Below the pieces are notes generated by a model. It was not told the DNA's origin. It saw nothing but the letters and a program-made list of their open reading frames with translations, and did no database searches. Source: Hygrocybe punicea (Eukaryota > Basidiomycota > Agaricomycetes > Agaricales > Hygrophoraceae). From it: a stretch of DNA of 64,000 nt. A program made the position numbers and the translations under genes. Where the stretch lies: positions 2,170,001-2,234,000 of the forward strand of contig OY744461.1 in the NCBI GenBank assembly GCA_963556145.1, read 5' to 3'. This document shows positions 11,952 to 23,581 of the stretch, in pieces. Position 1 is the stretch's first letter. Each line of letters starts with the position of its first letter.

Positions 11952-13190
11952 AATGTAATGGCCATGTAAACTATTGTTGTTTTTCGGCGGGTGAAATAAT
12001 TACTTTCTCAACAAAATTCCAATTCAGTCCCAGGTAATTCAGAGCTGAAATTCACTAGGGACCATATTCATTAGGGTTTCCCTGGGCAGTCCCTAGGGAA
12101 CATTTTTCCAGGGAATTCATGAGATCTGGCCTGATACTGGTGTGTTGCAGAAAAGAAAAAAAATTTAAATTTTTTAAAAATTGCTTTTACCTGGGGGTTC
12201 AGACTTTGCATGGCATGCAACTAAATTCCTATAAAATTGTAGCAGATTGTCCACATATTCTGCTACAGCTTTGCCTGCAAACACTAAGGATTTCAAGCTA
12301 AATTGGAATCATGGTTGAATCCCAGTGACAAGTTGCAAGGTTTAGAAAGATTTATATAAAATCATTATTTTTATCTCGTTTTGGAAATGATAAGAAGCTC
12401 AACCTTGACTGCCCAAATTGACAGTCTTGAACAGTCCCGAATTCGGAATTCATCACATGTGACTTGGTTGCCAAATAAGATAAACATTCTTCTCTTTGAA
12501 GCATGTGCTGTGGTCAAGTGTTAACCATGCTGATGCACAGTATTCATCCCTATAACAGAATCATTGATATTGGAGTCAGAGTTAATTGGACAGTATATGA
12601 CTCCTAACACAATCCAGACACTCGTGCAATATTTCTGACACCTCCAAGACCTTTGACAGTCTCATGACACATTGTGATGACCTCCACAACATCAGGTGAC
12701 ATCTCACATCACTTTAGACAATACATGTGATACTGTGGAACCCTTCAACATTGATTACCAGTCATCAACACCCTCCTATGTCATTTATATCACTTCCATA
12801 CCCTCAAAACCACTTCTTCCTCATTGGCTTCACCACATGTAGCCAATCTGATTTTATCCTTTTCTTATTACTATTTTCATCACAATTGCTAAACATTTCA
12901 TGTCTACAGTTTTTCAAAATATGTCATGGAAACTGTTTCATGTCCTTATTCCCCCTATTCCTGGCATGAGTATATCTGAAATCATTCCAATTATTTCATA
13001 TTATTCCTTCATTTCAATTCCTTCATTTCTTCATATAAATAGTGTTTTATACATCCTATAATGACAAGAAAATTTGTTCCCATTCATCTAAAAAGCTACG
13101 TTTAAGTTCTAAACTACCATCTACTGCAACCTTCATCTCACACAATTGTGTACACCCCTGAAACTCGACCATTACATCCTGTGATATTGC
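11952..13190. other. AT-rich, CpG-poor repeat DNA
   Basis: Immediately after BUB3 the sequence turns AT-rich and almost loses CpG. No gene, terminal repeat or target duplication was recognised. It marks the border between the host gene island and the transposon territory to the right. Confidence 0.5.
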
Positions 13191-13255
13191 ATATCTACTC
13201 CATCCTCATTCCTTGTCTTCATATACAGTCATGTTAGGATTCTGCACTGCCACAC

Positions 13256-15526
13256 TAGTGTTGGGGAAGTTCAGTTCAGTCCAGTTTTGGGCCTTTTTGC
13301 CCCAAACTGAAACCGAACCATTCAGTTCCTGCAAAAAAATCCCAAACCAAAACCAAAACCAATGTAAACGGTTTACATTGGTTTGGTTTTGGTCCAAATG
13401 TGGTCTAGACCACAAACCGTGTGGGCTGGGGGCCCTCACTCCCATCTGACCTTGCAAGAGTGCCATACACATCAATTGACATGGCCAGCCTCATTATGAG
13501 GTGGGATTGGAGATTGGGTGGGCTGCACGGCCCTGTCCTAGTGAAACACACATGTCAAACACGTGTGTTCCACCTCAGCTGTTGTTGATTGGATGTGGTG
13601 GTGGTGGTGGTGGTGGTGATGCCCTGACACATCAGACGCATTGTGCATGCGATGACGGGCATGTTGGTCCTGTGTTGGTCCTGTGTTGGTCCTGTGTTGG
13701 TTGTTTTTGGCAGATGCGTGGTGGTGGCATATGAGCCTCTCTGTGTGGGTCGATGTGTCATGCGTGTTGTACACATGATGACAGGTGAGTTGACCCCATG
13801 TTGGCTGCATTGGTTGTTTTTGGTGGTGGTGGTGGTGGTGGTGGTGGTGGTGTTGCATGGTGGTGATGGTGATGGTGGTGGTGTGGTGCCGCATTCTGTT
13901 ATATATGAATAAAATCAATAAACAAACCAACAAAAAAAACATACCACGAAGGAGTGGGGGTGGATGCACCACCCCCCACTGCTTGTTCCATCTCATTGTG
14001 ACTCCCACTCCACCCTGTTCACATGTGCATGTGTCTAGTGAATGGCGCAGGTAACCCCTGGGTAATTCCAGGGGTACCCATACTCGTACCCATTGAAAAC
14101 CCATACCTGCCCTGGGGGTATGGGTTTTCAACAGGTCCCTGATTTCTGACCCTAGGGTCACCTGGGACCCGCACCCGCAGGTCTCACCCACTTATTGCCC
14201 TGTCCACATCACCATTTGACCTCACAACAACGGACATGCATCAATTGATGCAATGCCGGTGGATGCGAGGTGAAGGGGGTGGTGGTCTTTGGGCACTCTG
14301 GCCCATCGTGGACTGGTATGCGGGGGGCCTGGGATGAGTCTTGAGCCTCGGAAATGGGAGCACGGGTATAGCCCATGCTCCCCTTGTCCTGCTTGGTGCC
14401 GTTGTCCTTCTTGGTGCCAGTCCTTCTTGGTGCCTACCTCGCGAACGACGTCTACATGTCATGGCGTGTTCACAAGGTATTGTGGCAGCCTGTTCATTCA
14501 AGAATTAGCTTGGTTCATGGGATGGGGACACATACCGAGAGGAGGTAGTGGGTGCACCCCCACCTGGCCACTGCCCTCATTCACGGTTGTCCACCTTGTG
14601 CCCTGATTGCATTGGGGTTCTTGGTGGTTGTAGTAATGGTCATGGTCATGGTCATGGCCATGGTCATTATTGCCATTGCCGTCTTTGTGGCCATTGCCAT
14701 TGTTGTTCACCTGCCACCATCCTTGTTTTCGTCCTTGTTTTGATTCGCGTAGTTATAATTTACCTGTCAGATTCATTAGAATAATATAAAAAACTCCATA
14801 AAACAGAGAAACTTACCTGCTGGTGTTGGTTGAGCAATGCGTTGAAGCTTGTGTCAACTGTGTGACTTAAAAGGCACAGGTAACTTGTCACAGGTACAGG
14901 TATAGCCACGGGTCACAAAAGTGTGACCCAGACCCGAACCCATGGCTATACCCATGGCAATACCCAAGGGTTTACCCATACCCATGCCATTCACTACATG
15001 TGTCTTGGACACATTGTTGTTGGCATCTGACATGGCCATCATGGTGGTTGTCGCTGTCGTGGTGGTTTCAGCCATTGTGGTGGCAATTGTTGTCATTGTT
15101 GTTGTTGTAGTAGTGGTGGTGGTGGCTGTGGTGGCTGTTGACAGTAACTTCCTGTAAATGTGAGTTAGTGTCGAATGAATAAAATAAATAAAATGAAATG
15201 TATGTGGGTGGCAGGGAGTACCCTGCTGCCCATTTTGTCCACCTCAGGTGTTCTGTCATCCTCATTTGGCATACATTGTGGGCATTGTCAGTGGTTGCAG
15301 AAGGCACTTTGGTGACTTTGGAAGTCAGCCAAATGGCTGACTTGGGACTGTCAGTTTGTGGTTCAAACTCACTTTGAAACCATTTCAGCCTGCAGCCAAA
15401 TCCCCAAGCCGGAGACTGAACCATTCGGTCTCAGCCAAAAATTCCCAAACTGAAACTGCAACCACTGGTTTTGGTTCAGTCTAAACTGGGTCTGGTTTGG
15501 TCTGAGACTGAACTTCCCCAACACTA
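13256..15526. mobile_element. Non-autonomous hAT-like element, 8-bp TSD TGCCACAC
   Basis: Inverted ends TAGTGTTGGGGAAGTTCAG (left) and its complement (right) are flanked by a perfect 8-bp direct repeat TGCCACAC at 13248-13255 and 15527-15534. An 8-bp duplication with TAGTG ends points to the hAT superfamily. Subterminal regions hold clustered GGTTTGG/CCAAACC motifs, likely transposase sites. The interior has GGT/GTT microsatellites, an AATAAAATAAATA-type tract and a TGGATGCACCACCC module, but no transposase. It inserted into the left arm of the inverted-repeat element (the right arm carries the uninterrupted sequence near 21235). Without its nested passenger it is about 1.3 kb. A related, 5'-truncated copy lies at 59692-60537. 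Confidence 0.9.
14036..14996. mobile_element. Nested hAT-like element, 8-bp TSD CATGTGTC
   Basis: Ends TAGTGAATGGC and complement bound 961 bp inside the larger hAT-like element, flanked by CATGTGTC at 14028-14035 and 14997-15004. Subterminal arrays are of the GGTACCC/ACCCATA kind, different from the host element. A GCATCAATTGATGC palindrome lies at 14230-14245. The related element near 60060 lacks this insertion and serves as an empty-site control. No transposase gene is present. Confidence 0.9.
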
Positions 15527-16317
15527 TGCCACACGTTCCTTTACAGTCCTTTTTGTTTCTTTTTCCTCCTTGCTTTGTTCCTTCTTTCCTTTGTCTTTCC
15601 TTTGTCATCATTCATATCCCCACAACACACACTCATTTATTCCTACATTCCCATTGGCAGCACCCATTCCTTTTTCAGACAACGCGCTTTGCCCTTGTTC
15701 TATTTTTCACCTCTTTCTTCTAGAACAATCTTGACCAACCATGGACACATCCCACATGACCTTGCTATACCCAAATAGTCCCCTTGCCAATGGATGTGAC
15801 TTGCATTGTCTTTTGCCATATGACATACTGTCTTCCCACAAAGTACAAGAAACCGATACACAATGGCTATCCTCACCAAACAGTTCATAACATCATTGGT
15901 GCCATAGCAATCACCTTCCTGATTGGCTTCTATGTCATCATGATTTGCCTTTGGAAAAGGCAACCTTCTTTCATTGATGATACCGACATCCACCTCAACA
16001 GTGTACCAACATGTAATTAACAATTTCCATTCCCAGATATTTGGTTTCCACTTTCATGTCCTGTGCCTATCATTATCCTCCTTGACAATCTGATGACATT
16101 CTTTACCTGCATGTGACTGTGAACAATCACTGATCATAATACATTCCATTGCTCTCTCTAATCCGACAATCTCCATACTGCACTCTTCAGACTGCAGCCA
16201 CAGACAATATGGTCTCCCACTGCAGGATACAATTCTTATTGTTTATTGTTCACATGTCATCGCCTCATGCAGTACTGGACTACACATCTCCCACAGCTTG
16301 CCACCTGTGCCCATGAC

Positions 16318-16605
16318 TTGAATGGCCTTGTGCCAGTGATGCTTTATTCAAATATCTGCCCTATCAACTTTCAATGGTAGGATAGAGGCCTACCATGGTT
16401 TCAATGGGTAATGGGGAATAAGGGTTCAATTCCGGAGAGGGAGCCTGAGAAACGGCTACCACATCCAAGGAAGGCAGCAGGCATGCAAATTACCCAATCC
16501 TGACATGGGGAGGTAGTGACAATAAATAACAATATAGGGGCCCATTTGGGTCATATAATTGGAATGAGTACAATTTAAATCCCTTAATGAGGATTCATTG
16601 GAGGG
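16318..16605 (+). pseudogene. 18S rRNA gene fragment, CpG-decayed
   Basis: About 290 bp match the universally conserved 5' part of eukaryotic 18S rRNA, from the GGCCTTGTGCC segment through TCTGCCCTATCAACTTTC, AGGGAGCCTGAGAAACGGC and GGTAGTGACAATAAATAAC to about TTGGAATGAGTACAATTTAA. Plus strand is rRNA sense. It sits in the left arm of the inverted-repeat element; the right arm lacks it, so it was inserted later. Differences from the conserved sequence are mostly C-to-T or G-to-A at former CpG sites (for example TTTCGATGG now TTTCAATGG, AACGGGTAACGGGG now AATGGGTAATGGGG, GGCGCGCAA now GGCATGCAA). It is far too short to be a working rRNA gene. Confidence 0.93.
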
Positions 16606-17239
16606 TGGACACAATCATTCCATACATAGGACAGGACATTGCCCCTCAATATGTCATCAACACAGACATCATCTGACACAGCTTAAGCTGTTCACATGTC
16701 TAACCTCAACTATCCCACTATCCCAGTTGGTTTTCTCCCAACACACTCTTTTGTTTTATCTTATGCTGACTTCACTGCTACACCCACACTACCTCAAGAC
16801 ACTCCCTTCACCAATCCCACACTGGATGATGCCTCTCTCAAACCCGACTGATGCAATGCACTTGCCAGAACACCTACTTGCCCATTACAGCAGGTGTATG
16901 CCCAAAATTAGCAGTTCTGCATATCACATGATCTGATGACAAATCATCCACATCATCCGGACCTCTTCTAACTCTCAATGAACATTGACATGAGGACATC
17001 TCATGTCTGCCTCATGGTCAACACATGGTGTAGTTGGACATGCTGCAGCCTCATTATTGGACTTCCATTGACTGCCCTCAAGACAGTCACTATATCTACT
17101 GTTCATGTAGTTGGTATGGACTTTTTCTTCTTTTCCCTTCCTTATGTTTAGTCTGGTTCTTGGGGCAGACCCTCTTGTCTTGGGTAACCCCCATGGTTCG
17201 CAAGCTAGAATCCCCCCATAGCAGCATTGTCTTAGGTGC

Positions 17240-19310
17240 TAGTCCTATGTAAAGCAATATGAAAGCTGCTATTCCTCTTCTTGAAAATGACCCCCTGTTA
17301 AGTTGATTGTTGCCGGAGCACATTGTAGAAGCAATCTGTAACAAGTTGTGCTACACTGTGACTCCTTCAACATTGTTGCACATCTTCACACTTCATTGCA
17401 CAGTGTTGTGTTAGTTTAGAGAGTGTCCCCAAGCCTAACTTGCCTTATTTTTACAGTCCTCATTTGTTTTCACTTCCCCAAAGGTATACACATGGTACCA
17501 ATATTAATGCACCCAATGGAAGTGGTTGACCTCCTTGCCATTGTCAAAACTGGAACATATTCACAGTAACACCTACATAAATGATTCACAGTCATGCTGG
17601 TAAATGCACTCCACTTGGCCAGCCCAGCCAGCATCAGTCAGGATATTGAGTGCCATGAAAGGCAAGGTCCCAGTGCATTCTGTTCCACTTGGTCAATCAC
17701 AGCCATACAAATTGGCAAGATAAAAATCATTCAAAACCCCCTTGTTGTCATTGGCCTTATCATACATCAGATTTTTCATGCTGATGTCATTATGCTCGAC
17801 TTTGAATTCCCAGAGGTGAAAATGACCTATTGCAGTGCTCAGCCTTTAATGAGACGCTGATCATCTCTAAGCTCACAATGGAAGCAATGCTGAAAAGCTT
17901 GCCAAATGTCATCTTCAACCAGATCAGTGATGGGATACAGCTTGCAAAATGGTGTAGCTCAGGGCACATGATGGCTGGTCTGATTTCTTTCACTTTTGTT
18001 GGTGGAGAGAAGTTGTCAGATGAGAGCTGTCAAGTATTGTTCAAAGTTGAAGGACCGTGAGGAAAAAAAGGGTTACATTGGCCATGAATGGAAGAGGTGA
18101 AGGTGAAGAATGGCATGAGGCAAGGGTGGGCTGAGTGCCCTGCCCTTGAGTTCATTTATTTTAACACATACAGTTGAATATCTCATAATACATAGTATCT
18201 GTTCCACCCCTGAGTTAATGCATTATGAAGTTTATGCATTATAAGGTGCCATTTGGGCAGGCAAATCAAGTTTTGTATACCCCCTAATCCTATGCAATAT
18301 GAGATTTATGCAATACTACCTTATGCATTATGAGATATTCAACTGTAAATACATGGATTATTACTGGGAACATGTGATGAGTCACACCCAAGCCACTGTG
18401 CATGACATGTCACAAGTGTGAAAGTCTTGATTTAAGGCAACACACATTAATAAAATCATGTCAAAAGAAGTCAATCACATGATCACATGTGTGGCTATGG
18501 TTTGTTGATATGCCTGATTTAGCCAGGCCATCTATAAAAGGCAGCAGTGTTGTCTTTGGCCCCTTTATCCTCTATCATTATTGATTACTGCTGTGATGCT
18601 TTGACATGAATTGCGACATGTTAAAGGACTACAGTAAAGGTGATTGTAGTTGGTTGAGAATTGATAAATGCCATTATTCTTTCTTTATTTTGCATTGCTT
18701 ATTCAAGTTATAGATGTTATCATGAGGGGCAAAGGATCTGTTCCATGACTGTCTATTGTGCTTGAGTACTGGGAGATTGTGCCTGCCAGCTTTCTGTGCA
18801 GCACCATTGGGACTGTGGGCTATGTTGAGTGTCTGCCAGCTTCCTGTGCGACACAATTGATATTATGTTGACTTCATGCCATCTCATGGTGTATAGCACA
18901 GTGTTTCATCTCAAAGACTGGCTAGGGTCTGACTTTGGATAATAGGAACTTTACTTCACCTGTTGGTTCAACACTTCTCATGACTGGTATATGTGTTTTA
19001 TTGTTGCTAAGTGTTGATTTTCTCTCTTTTGTGAACTCAAGTGACATGCTGATCAATATGATTCTTTTGCTTTGTCTGGAGTTACCATAGAGGCAAGCCC
19101 CTATTGGTTTGTAGCTATGGTATCTTCCTTTAGGATAGGGAGGATGGAGGAGAAGTGGGCTGGCTGGTGGTTTTTTGTTATGGATCACTTCTGCAGCAGG
19201 CTTCGATAACAATCAACTTAACTAGGGAGTTGGTTTCCAGCTCTGAGGAGAGAACAGCAGTTTTCATTGTTGCTTACAACTAAGACAACACTGCTAAGAG
19301 AGGGGGGGTC
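17240..19310. other. Spacer of the inverted-repeat element, no gene recognised
   Basis: About 2 kb between the arms. Two short plus-strand ORFs (17594-17860 and 17830-18060) overlap and look like a decayed coding stretch, but I recognise no domain. A mariner-type MITE lies at 18171-18345. The remainder is AT-rich with almost no CpG. Confidence 0.4.
18171..18345. mobile_element. Tc1/mariner-type MITE, TA target duplication
   Basis: A 175-bp fold-back element with inverted ends CAGTTGAATATCTCATAAT at both termini, flanked by TA on each side (18169-18170 and 18346-18347). CAGT ends plus a TA duplication are the hallmark of Tc1/mariner. There is no coding sequence. Internal ATGCATTATGAGA-like repeats extend the terminal motif. 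Confidence 0.85.
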
Positions 19311-21529
19311 ATGGTCTAATGTCATTGCGAGCCGTGGGGGTTACCCAAGACAAGAGGGTCTGCCCCAAGAACCAGACTAAACGTAAAGAAGAGAAAAGAA
19401 GAAAAAGTCTGAACCAACAACAAGAACAGTAGATATAGTGACTGGTCTTGAGGGGAGGTAAATGGAAATCCAACCATGAAGCTACAGCAAGTCCAACCAC
19501 ACCATGTGTTCATCATGAGGTGGACATCAGGTGTCCTCATGTTGATGTTCTCGCAATCCAACTGGAGGTCCAGATTTCATTGAGGGAAAGAAGAGGTCTG
19601 GATAACTCAGATGATTTGTCATCAGATCATGTGATATGCAGAATTGCCTATTTGGGGTCTACACTTACTGTAATGGGCAAGTCTGCAGTCTGGCAAGTGC
19701 ATTGCATGGTCAGGTTGAAGAGAGGTATTGTCCAGTGTGGGATTGGTGAAGAGAGTGTCTTGAGGTAGTGTGGATATAGCAACAAGGTTGGTATGAAAGA
19801 AAACAAAGGAATGTGTTAGGGGAAAACCAACTAGGACAATGAGATAGTTGAGGTCAGAGCATAAGCGGTACCGGATGACAATATCTGTGTCAATGACATA
19901 TCAAGGAGTGATGTCTTGTCCTGGTGTGGAACAATAACATCCACTGATGTTGGTATTCTTTCAAGAAAGGGTATTGTTGTACACGACTGTGGGTGGTATC
20001 AAGGTTACAGATGGAAAGGGATAAATGAATGTGGGTCTAGGTTTCCAGTCATGGCACAGGTGAGAGGCTGTGGGAATAAGTCATTGGATACTGCATTGAA
20101 GTGATGACATGAACAATACACAATAGGGGTTGGTTCACTGTATTGGGAAGTCGTATGGTCTGTGGTTGAAGTTCAAAAGAATGTGCTTCGGTGATGATTG
20201 GATTGGAAGGAACAGTGAAATGTCTTGTGATCGAGGATTGTTCAGAGTATACATGCAGGTGAGGAATGTCATCGGATGATCAGGGAGGATAATGGTAGGC
20301 ATGGAATACGAAATTGGAAACCATATATCCGGGAATGGCAATTGTCAATTTCGTGGTAAGATATTGTCAAGGTGGAAGTTGGACGTATCCATGGCAGAAG
20401 GGTTTCCATGCTGATGCCAAAGATAGATCATAAATGTAGAAACCAATAAGGAAAGTGATGGCAATGCTGCCAATGATGATTATGGTATTTAGCTGTGTTG
20501 GGAGTACACCCATTGTGTATCGGTTTGTTATGAGATGAAGTAAACAGTATGTCAAGGTAAGGTAGCCGCAACTCATGTGCATCTAATGTCACATGACCAA
20601 CCGTGATAAAGCGTGACAAAACATGAAGAAATCAAGATGCTGATTAATTAAGACATTCTGCTCAAATTGTGCTTGCAACAGAATTTTAGATTATTTTAAT
20701 CAAAAATATTGGCACGGACGAAATGTTGATACAACATCTGAGCAAGCTGGCATCTAGTTTTGAGGCCAGAGAGAATTTTGCATGATTTCCCAAATTGGGT
20801 AGACACAAGTTAGCATGAGTGAAAAAAACAACCTCCAACTCCATCAATGGAGAAACCAAGCAAATGTTTCATGTATATTAAACACAGGTATAGGTTAACC
20901 AGTCATTATTTGCCTACTATTGACACAAGGAAAGTAACAAGCTTTGTGGTGCACTTAACAAAAAATGCTAACTTCAATGGTCACAACAATGTCACAGCAC
21001 ATGACATTGGATGCGCATGGAATATGGCTACCTTAAGAGAAAAGACAATGGCGATGATGTCTGTCAGCAAGGAGACTGTTCAGGTACAGCAAGGTCACAT
21101 GGGGATGTGTCTACGGTTGGTCTGGATTGTTCTATAAGAAAGGATAAAAAGGAAACAAGAACAAGAATAAACAACGATGTCCAAAAGAAGACAAAAGGCA
21201 AAAGGAAATGAAAAAAGGAAGGTGTGGTAATGTGGAATCGTCATGGCAGGTATTGGAGTTGGAATTGGAGTTGCGGAGTTGAAAAATGTAACAAGACCCA
21301 ACTGTTGGACTTTTGGATGACCCAGGCCAATATTCAGACTTCATGTTCATCAGTGCCAAGGTTCTGCTGTTTGGCAATAAACAAGCAATTCCAAGCAAAG
21401 ACCAATGGACTGATATCATTGTCTGGTAATTCCAACAAATTCTAACAGATATCTGAGACACTGTGGTAAATGCTGAGCTCATGGATCTTGGCACTGATTC
21501 ATGGGGACAAGTATATTGGGAACATTTCT

Positions 21530-22500
21530 ATGTATTTATACAAATAGCAAAAGCCTTCTGTGCTTGGGTGGTGAATTGATCCCATAAAGCTACCTGTCTT
21601 GCAGCATAAGACTGTTTTTCTTGTACTCCAGGGCCAGTCACCAATTCCATGAGAGTCCTCCAGTCATCAGTTTTTTTCTGGACAGTTTGGATAGTCCACC
21701 TCATTTCTTTCTTTACCCTCTCAAATTTTACCCTCTCAAATTCCTCCTTCCATCAACTGAAATTTGCTTTGGACCTGAGTCAATGCACTTCTCAAGGATG
21801 TCAGAGCTAGGAACATGAAATTGCAAGGTTAGCTCACATTCTTCCATCCATCTGTTACCAGCCACATGACGGTCCACATCCATGTTCCAAAACCAAGCTA
21901 GTGCTTTATTGTATTGCCCAGGTTGTTTTGGATCCAACAACACTGTCATTGCATTGAGTTCATCATGCCAGAGCACCTGGTAAGTTGCCAACATCTTTTT
22001 CAATGCCCCAAGATGGATGAGTGTTCTTGGAGCTAAACGATAGACCTGTGCATGGTGCCTTACTTGAGCTTTGACTGAATAAACCTCTTTCCATGCTCTT
22101 GTTTTTTGCTTCATCCCAGTCACAAGCCAGACATTTTTCTGAAACAAGGATGCTTTATGGTCAAGGCAAATTCATTTGATAAAGGACATTTGCAGCCTAA
22201 CATTCTCTCAATTTCAATTCAGCGAAACATAATTTGTTGCCTGGGGTGTCAACAGCCAATCAATAGAGGTTGGAAGGGAGATGTAAGTTGGTATAGATTG
22301 GTGAATGGTCATCAGATTGCCTCAGAAATTGGCAGCTAATAAACAGATTCTTGCTGTCATCCTCCTGATCATCACTGTCATCATCATCTGGTTTGGCAGT
22401 GTCTACATCATCTGATGCATCAGTGTCCAATGTTGAATCCTTGTTGTTCATACATGAATCCATGAATTTGGAGGACAACTTGTTGAACTGGGTGATTCTG
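21530..22500 (-). pseudogene. C-terminal fragment of a KDZ transposase
   Basis: On the minus strand, reading from about 22480 down, the acidic and linker region leads to RAWKEVYSVKAQVRHHAQVYRL, then ALAWFWNMD and NRWMEE, then QSYAARQVALWDQFTTQAQKAF. This is the C-terminal tail order of CxC2-type KDZ transposases, as in the fuller copy at 31924-35488. The N-terminal zinc cluster and catalytic core are missing, and the reading frame changes near 22260 and again near 21800. It lies just upstream of the cysteine-rich gene that the large element split. A segment near 22600-22700 matches 54830-54930 at the nucleotide level, linking it to the KDZ debris on the other side. Confidence 0.75.
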
Positions 22501-22821
22501 TTTGATAATCAGCATCTTTTTTCTCCAAAGCAAGCAATGCCGAAGCTCTGGGGTTCCGGCCGAGTTTTCTCTCTTCATCAGCAAATGGCAGTCTGAAATA
22601 CAAATTAATCAAGACCAATGTTGGTGCTCCCCCATTGAACAGAAAATTCGTGGATTGGAAAATCCGGCTCTAACTCCGGCGATTACTACGGCGGCAGATG
22701 TGGCGGCATGTCACCGGAGTTGTAAATGATTGTAGTATGTAGTGCATGATAAACCTTATCGCCTTATCATCTCACATCCAACCCTCCATCCCCTCTTGCG
22801 TCACCTCCCTCCCTCTAAGGC

Positions 22822-23080
22822 ATGCCACACGATATCAGTGGCGAGAACAAGTGCCCAACATGTCAGGCATTCCTCCCAGTCAAACTTGCGAAGCCAGGGA
22901 CACAGGCACCCAACTCTGGCCACCACTACCTTCGTGTAAGTTGGATTGTACTTGGGTCCCACTTTAGCTCACTTCCCATCCAAGTGCGCTTCATGTAAAT
23001 ACTTTTATGCCTTCCCACTTTCTGCGTCTGCCTCACTCCCCTCCCTTACTGTACCCTTGCTGAGCCAACCAGCACTGTCC
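22822..23080 (+). pseudogene. 5' part of a cysteine-rich family gene, split by the 27.6-kb element
   Basis: Exons 22822-22935 and 22985-23080 with a canonical 49-bp intron (GTAAGT...CCAAG). The ATG at 22822 opens a zinc-ribbon-like start: NKCPTCQAFLPV, then after the intron CASCKYFYAFPL and a Ser/Pro/Leu-rich stretch. The reading frame stops being meaningful at 23080, exactly at the ACTGTCC target duplication of the inserted element. It resumes in the same frame at 50685. The family (short Cys pairs, a low-complexity linker, a second Cys cluster, then conserved C-terminal domains) is multi-copy in Agaricomycetes and of unknown function. Cellular role not known. Confidence 0.75.
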
Positions 23081-23581
23081 CACACCTTACAGCATATCTT
23101 TTCCACAAGACATGGCTCAGCCGAGAGGGACAATTCCCACTCTGAGTGGGCCAGCCAATCTCGGCCGACCAATATCTTTCTCCAGGGGAGATGGCTTGGC
23201 CGAGGGGTCTATGTTCTGAGGGACATGAGTTGGCCGAAGCAGGGGGATATATTGGCCAACCGGTCTGGATATTTTGGCTAGCCATGGGAGATGGATTGGC
23301 CGACCGGTCTGGGTATCTTGGCAGGCCATGGAAGATGGATTGGCCGACAGCCCAGGGTAATTTGGCTGGCCATGAAAGGTGGATTGGCCGACATGTCTGG
23401 GTATTTCAGCTGGCCATGGAACATGGATTGGCCGACGGGTCTGGGTATGTCGGCTGGCCATGAAAGGTGGATTGGCCGACGGGTCTCGATATGTCGGCTG
23501 GCCATGGAACGTGGGTTGGCTGACGGGTCTGGGTATGTCGGCTGGCCATGAAACGTGGATTGGCCGACAGGTCTGGGTATG
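23081..23581. repeat. Left terminal module and 44-bp minisatellite of the large element
   Basis: 23081-23245 is the terminal module (CAGCATATCTTTTCC, GGACAATTCCCACT, ATATCTTTCTCCAGG). From there to 23581 runs a tandem array whose 44-bp unit contains GGCTGGCCATGAAAGG and TTGGCCGAC. Because 44 is not a multiple of three, all frames of the array stay open and yield spurious Gly/Trp-rich or Pro-rich ORFs. The array is interrupted at 23581 by the nested palindromic element and resumes at 31481. Confidence 0.9.

Larger units (their letters stand above)
13190..21290. mobile_element. Large diverged inverted-repeat element
   Basis: A left arm (about 13190-17240, once insertions are removed) matches the reverse complement of a right arm (about 19310-21290), with substantial divergence. 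Clear anchor pairs are 15727-15790 with 21075-21130, 15895-15955 with 20415-20480, and 17080-17200 with 19320-19450. A spacer of about 2 kb (17240-19310) lies between. A small peptide around a FLGQTLLSWVTP motif can be read outward from both arms, but no intact gene or transposase was found. Arms end near 13190 and 21290; I see no certain target duplication. The left arm later received a hAT-like element and an 18S rRNA fragment that the right arm lacks. CpG is almost absent, indicating age. Confidence 0.7.

Noticed and set aside
16318..16605. Functional rRNA gene
   Set aside because: Only about 290 bp of a roughly 1.8-kb gene is present, with many changes in invariant positions.
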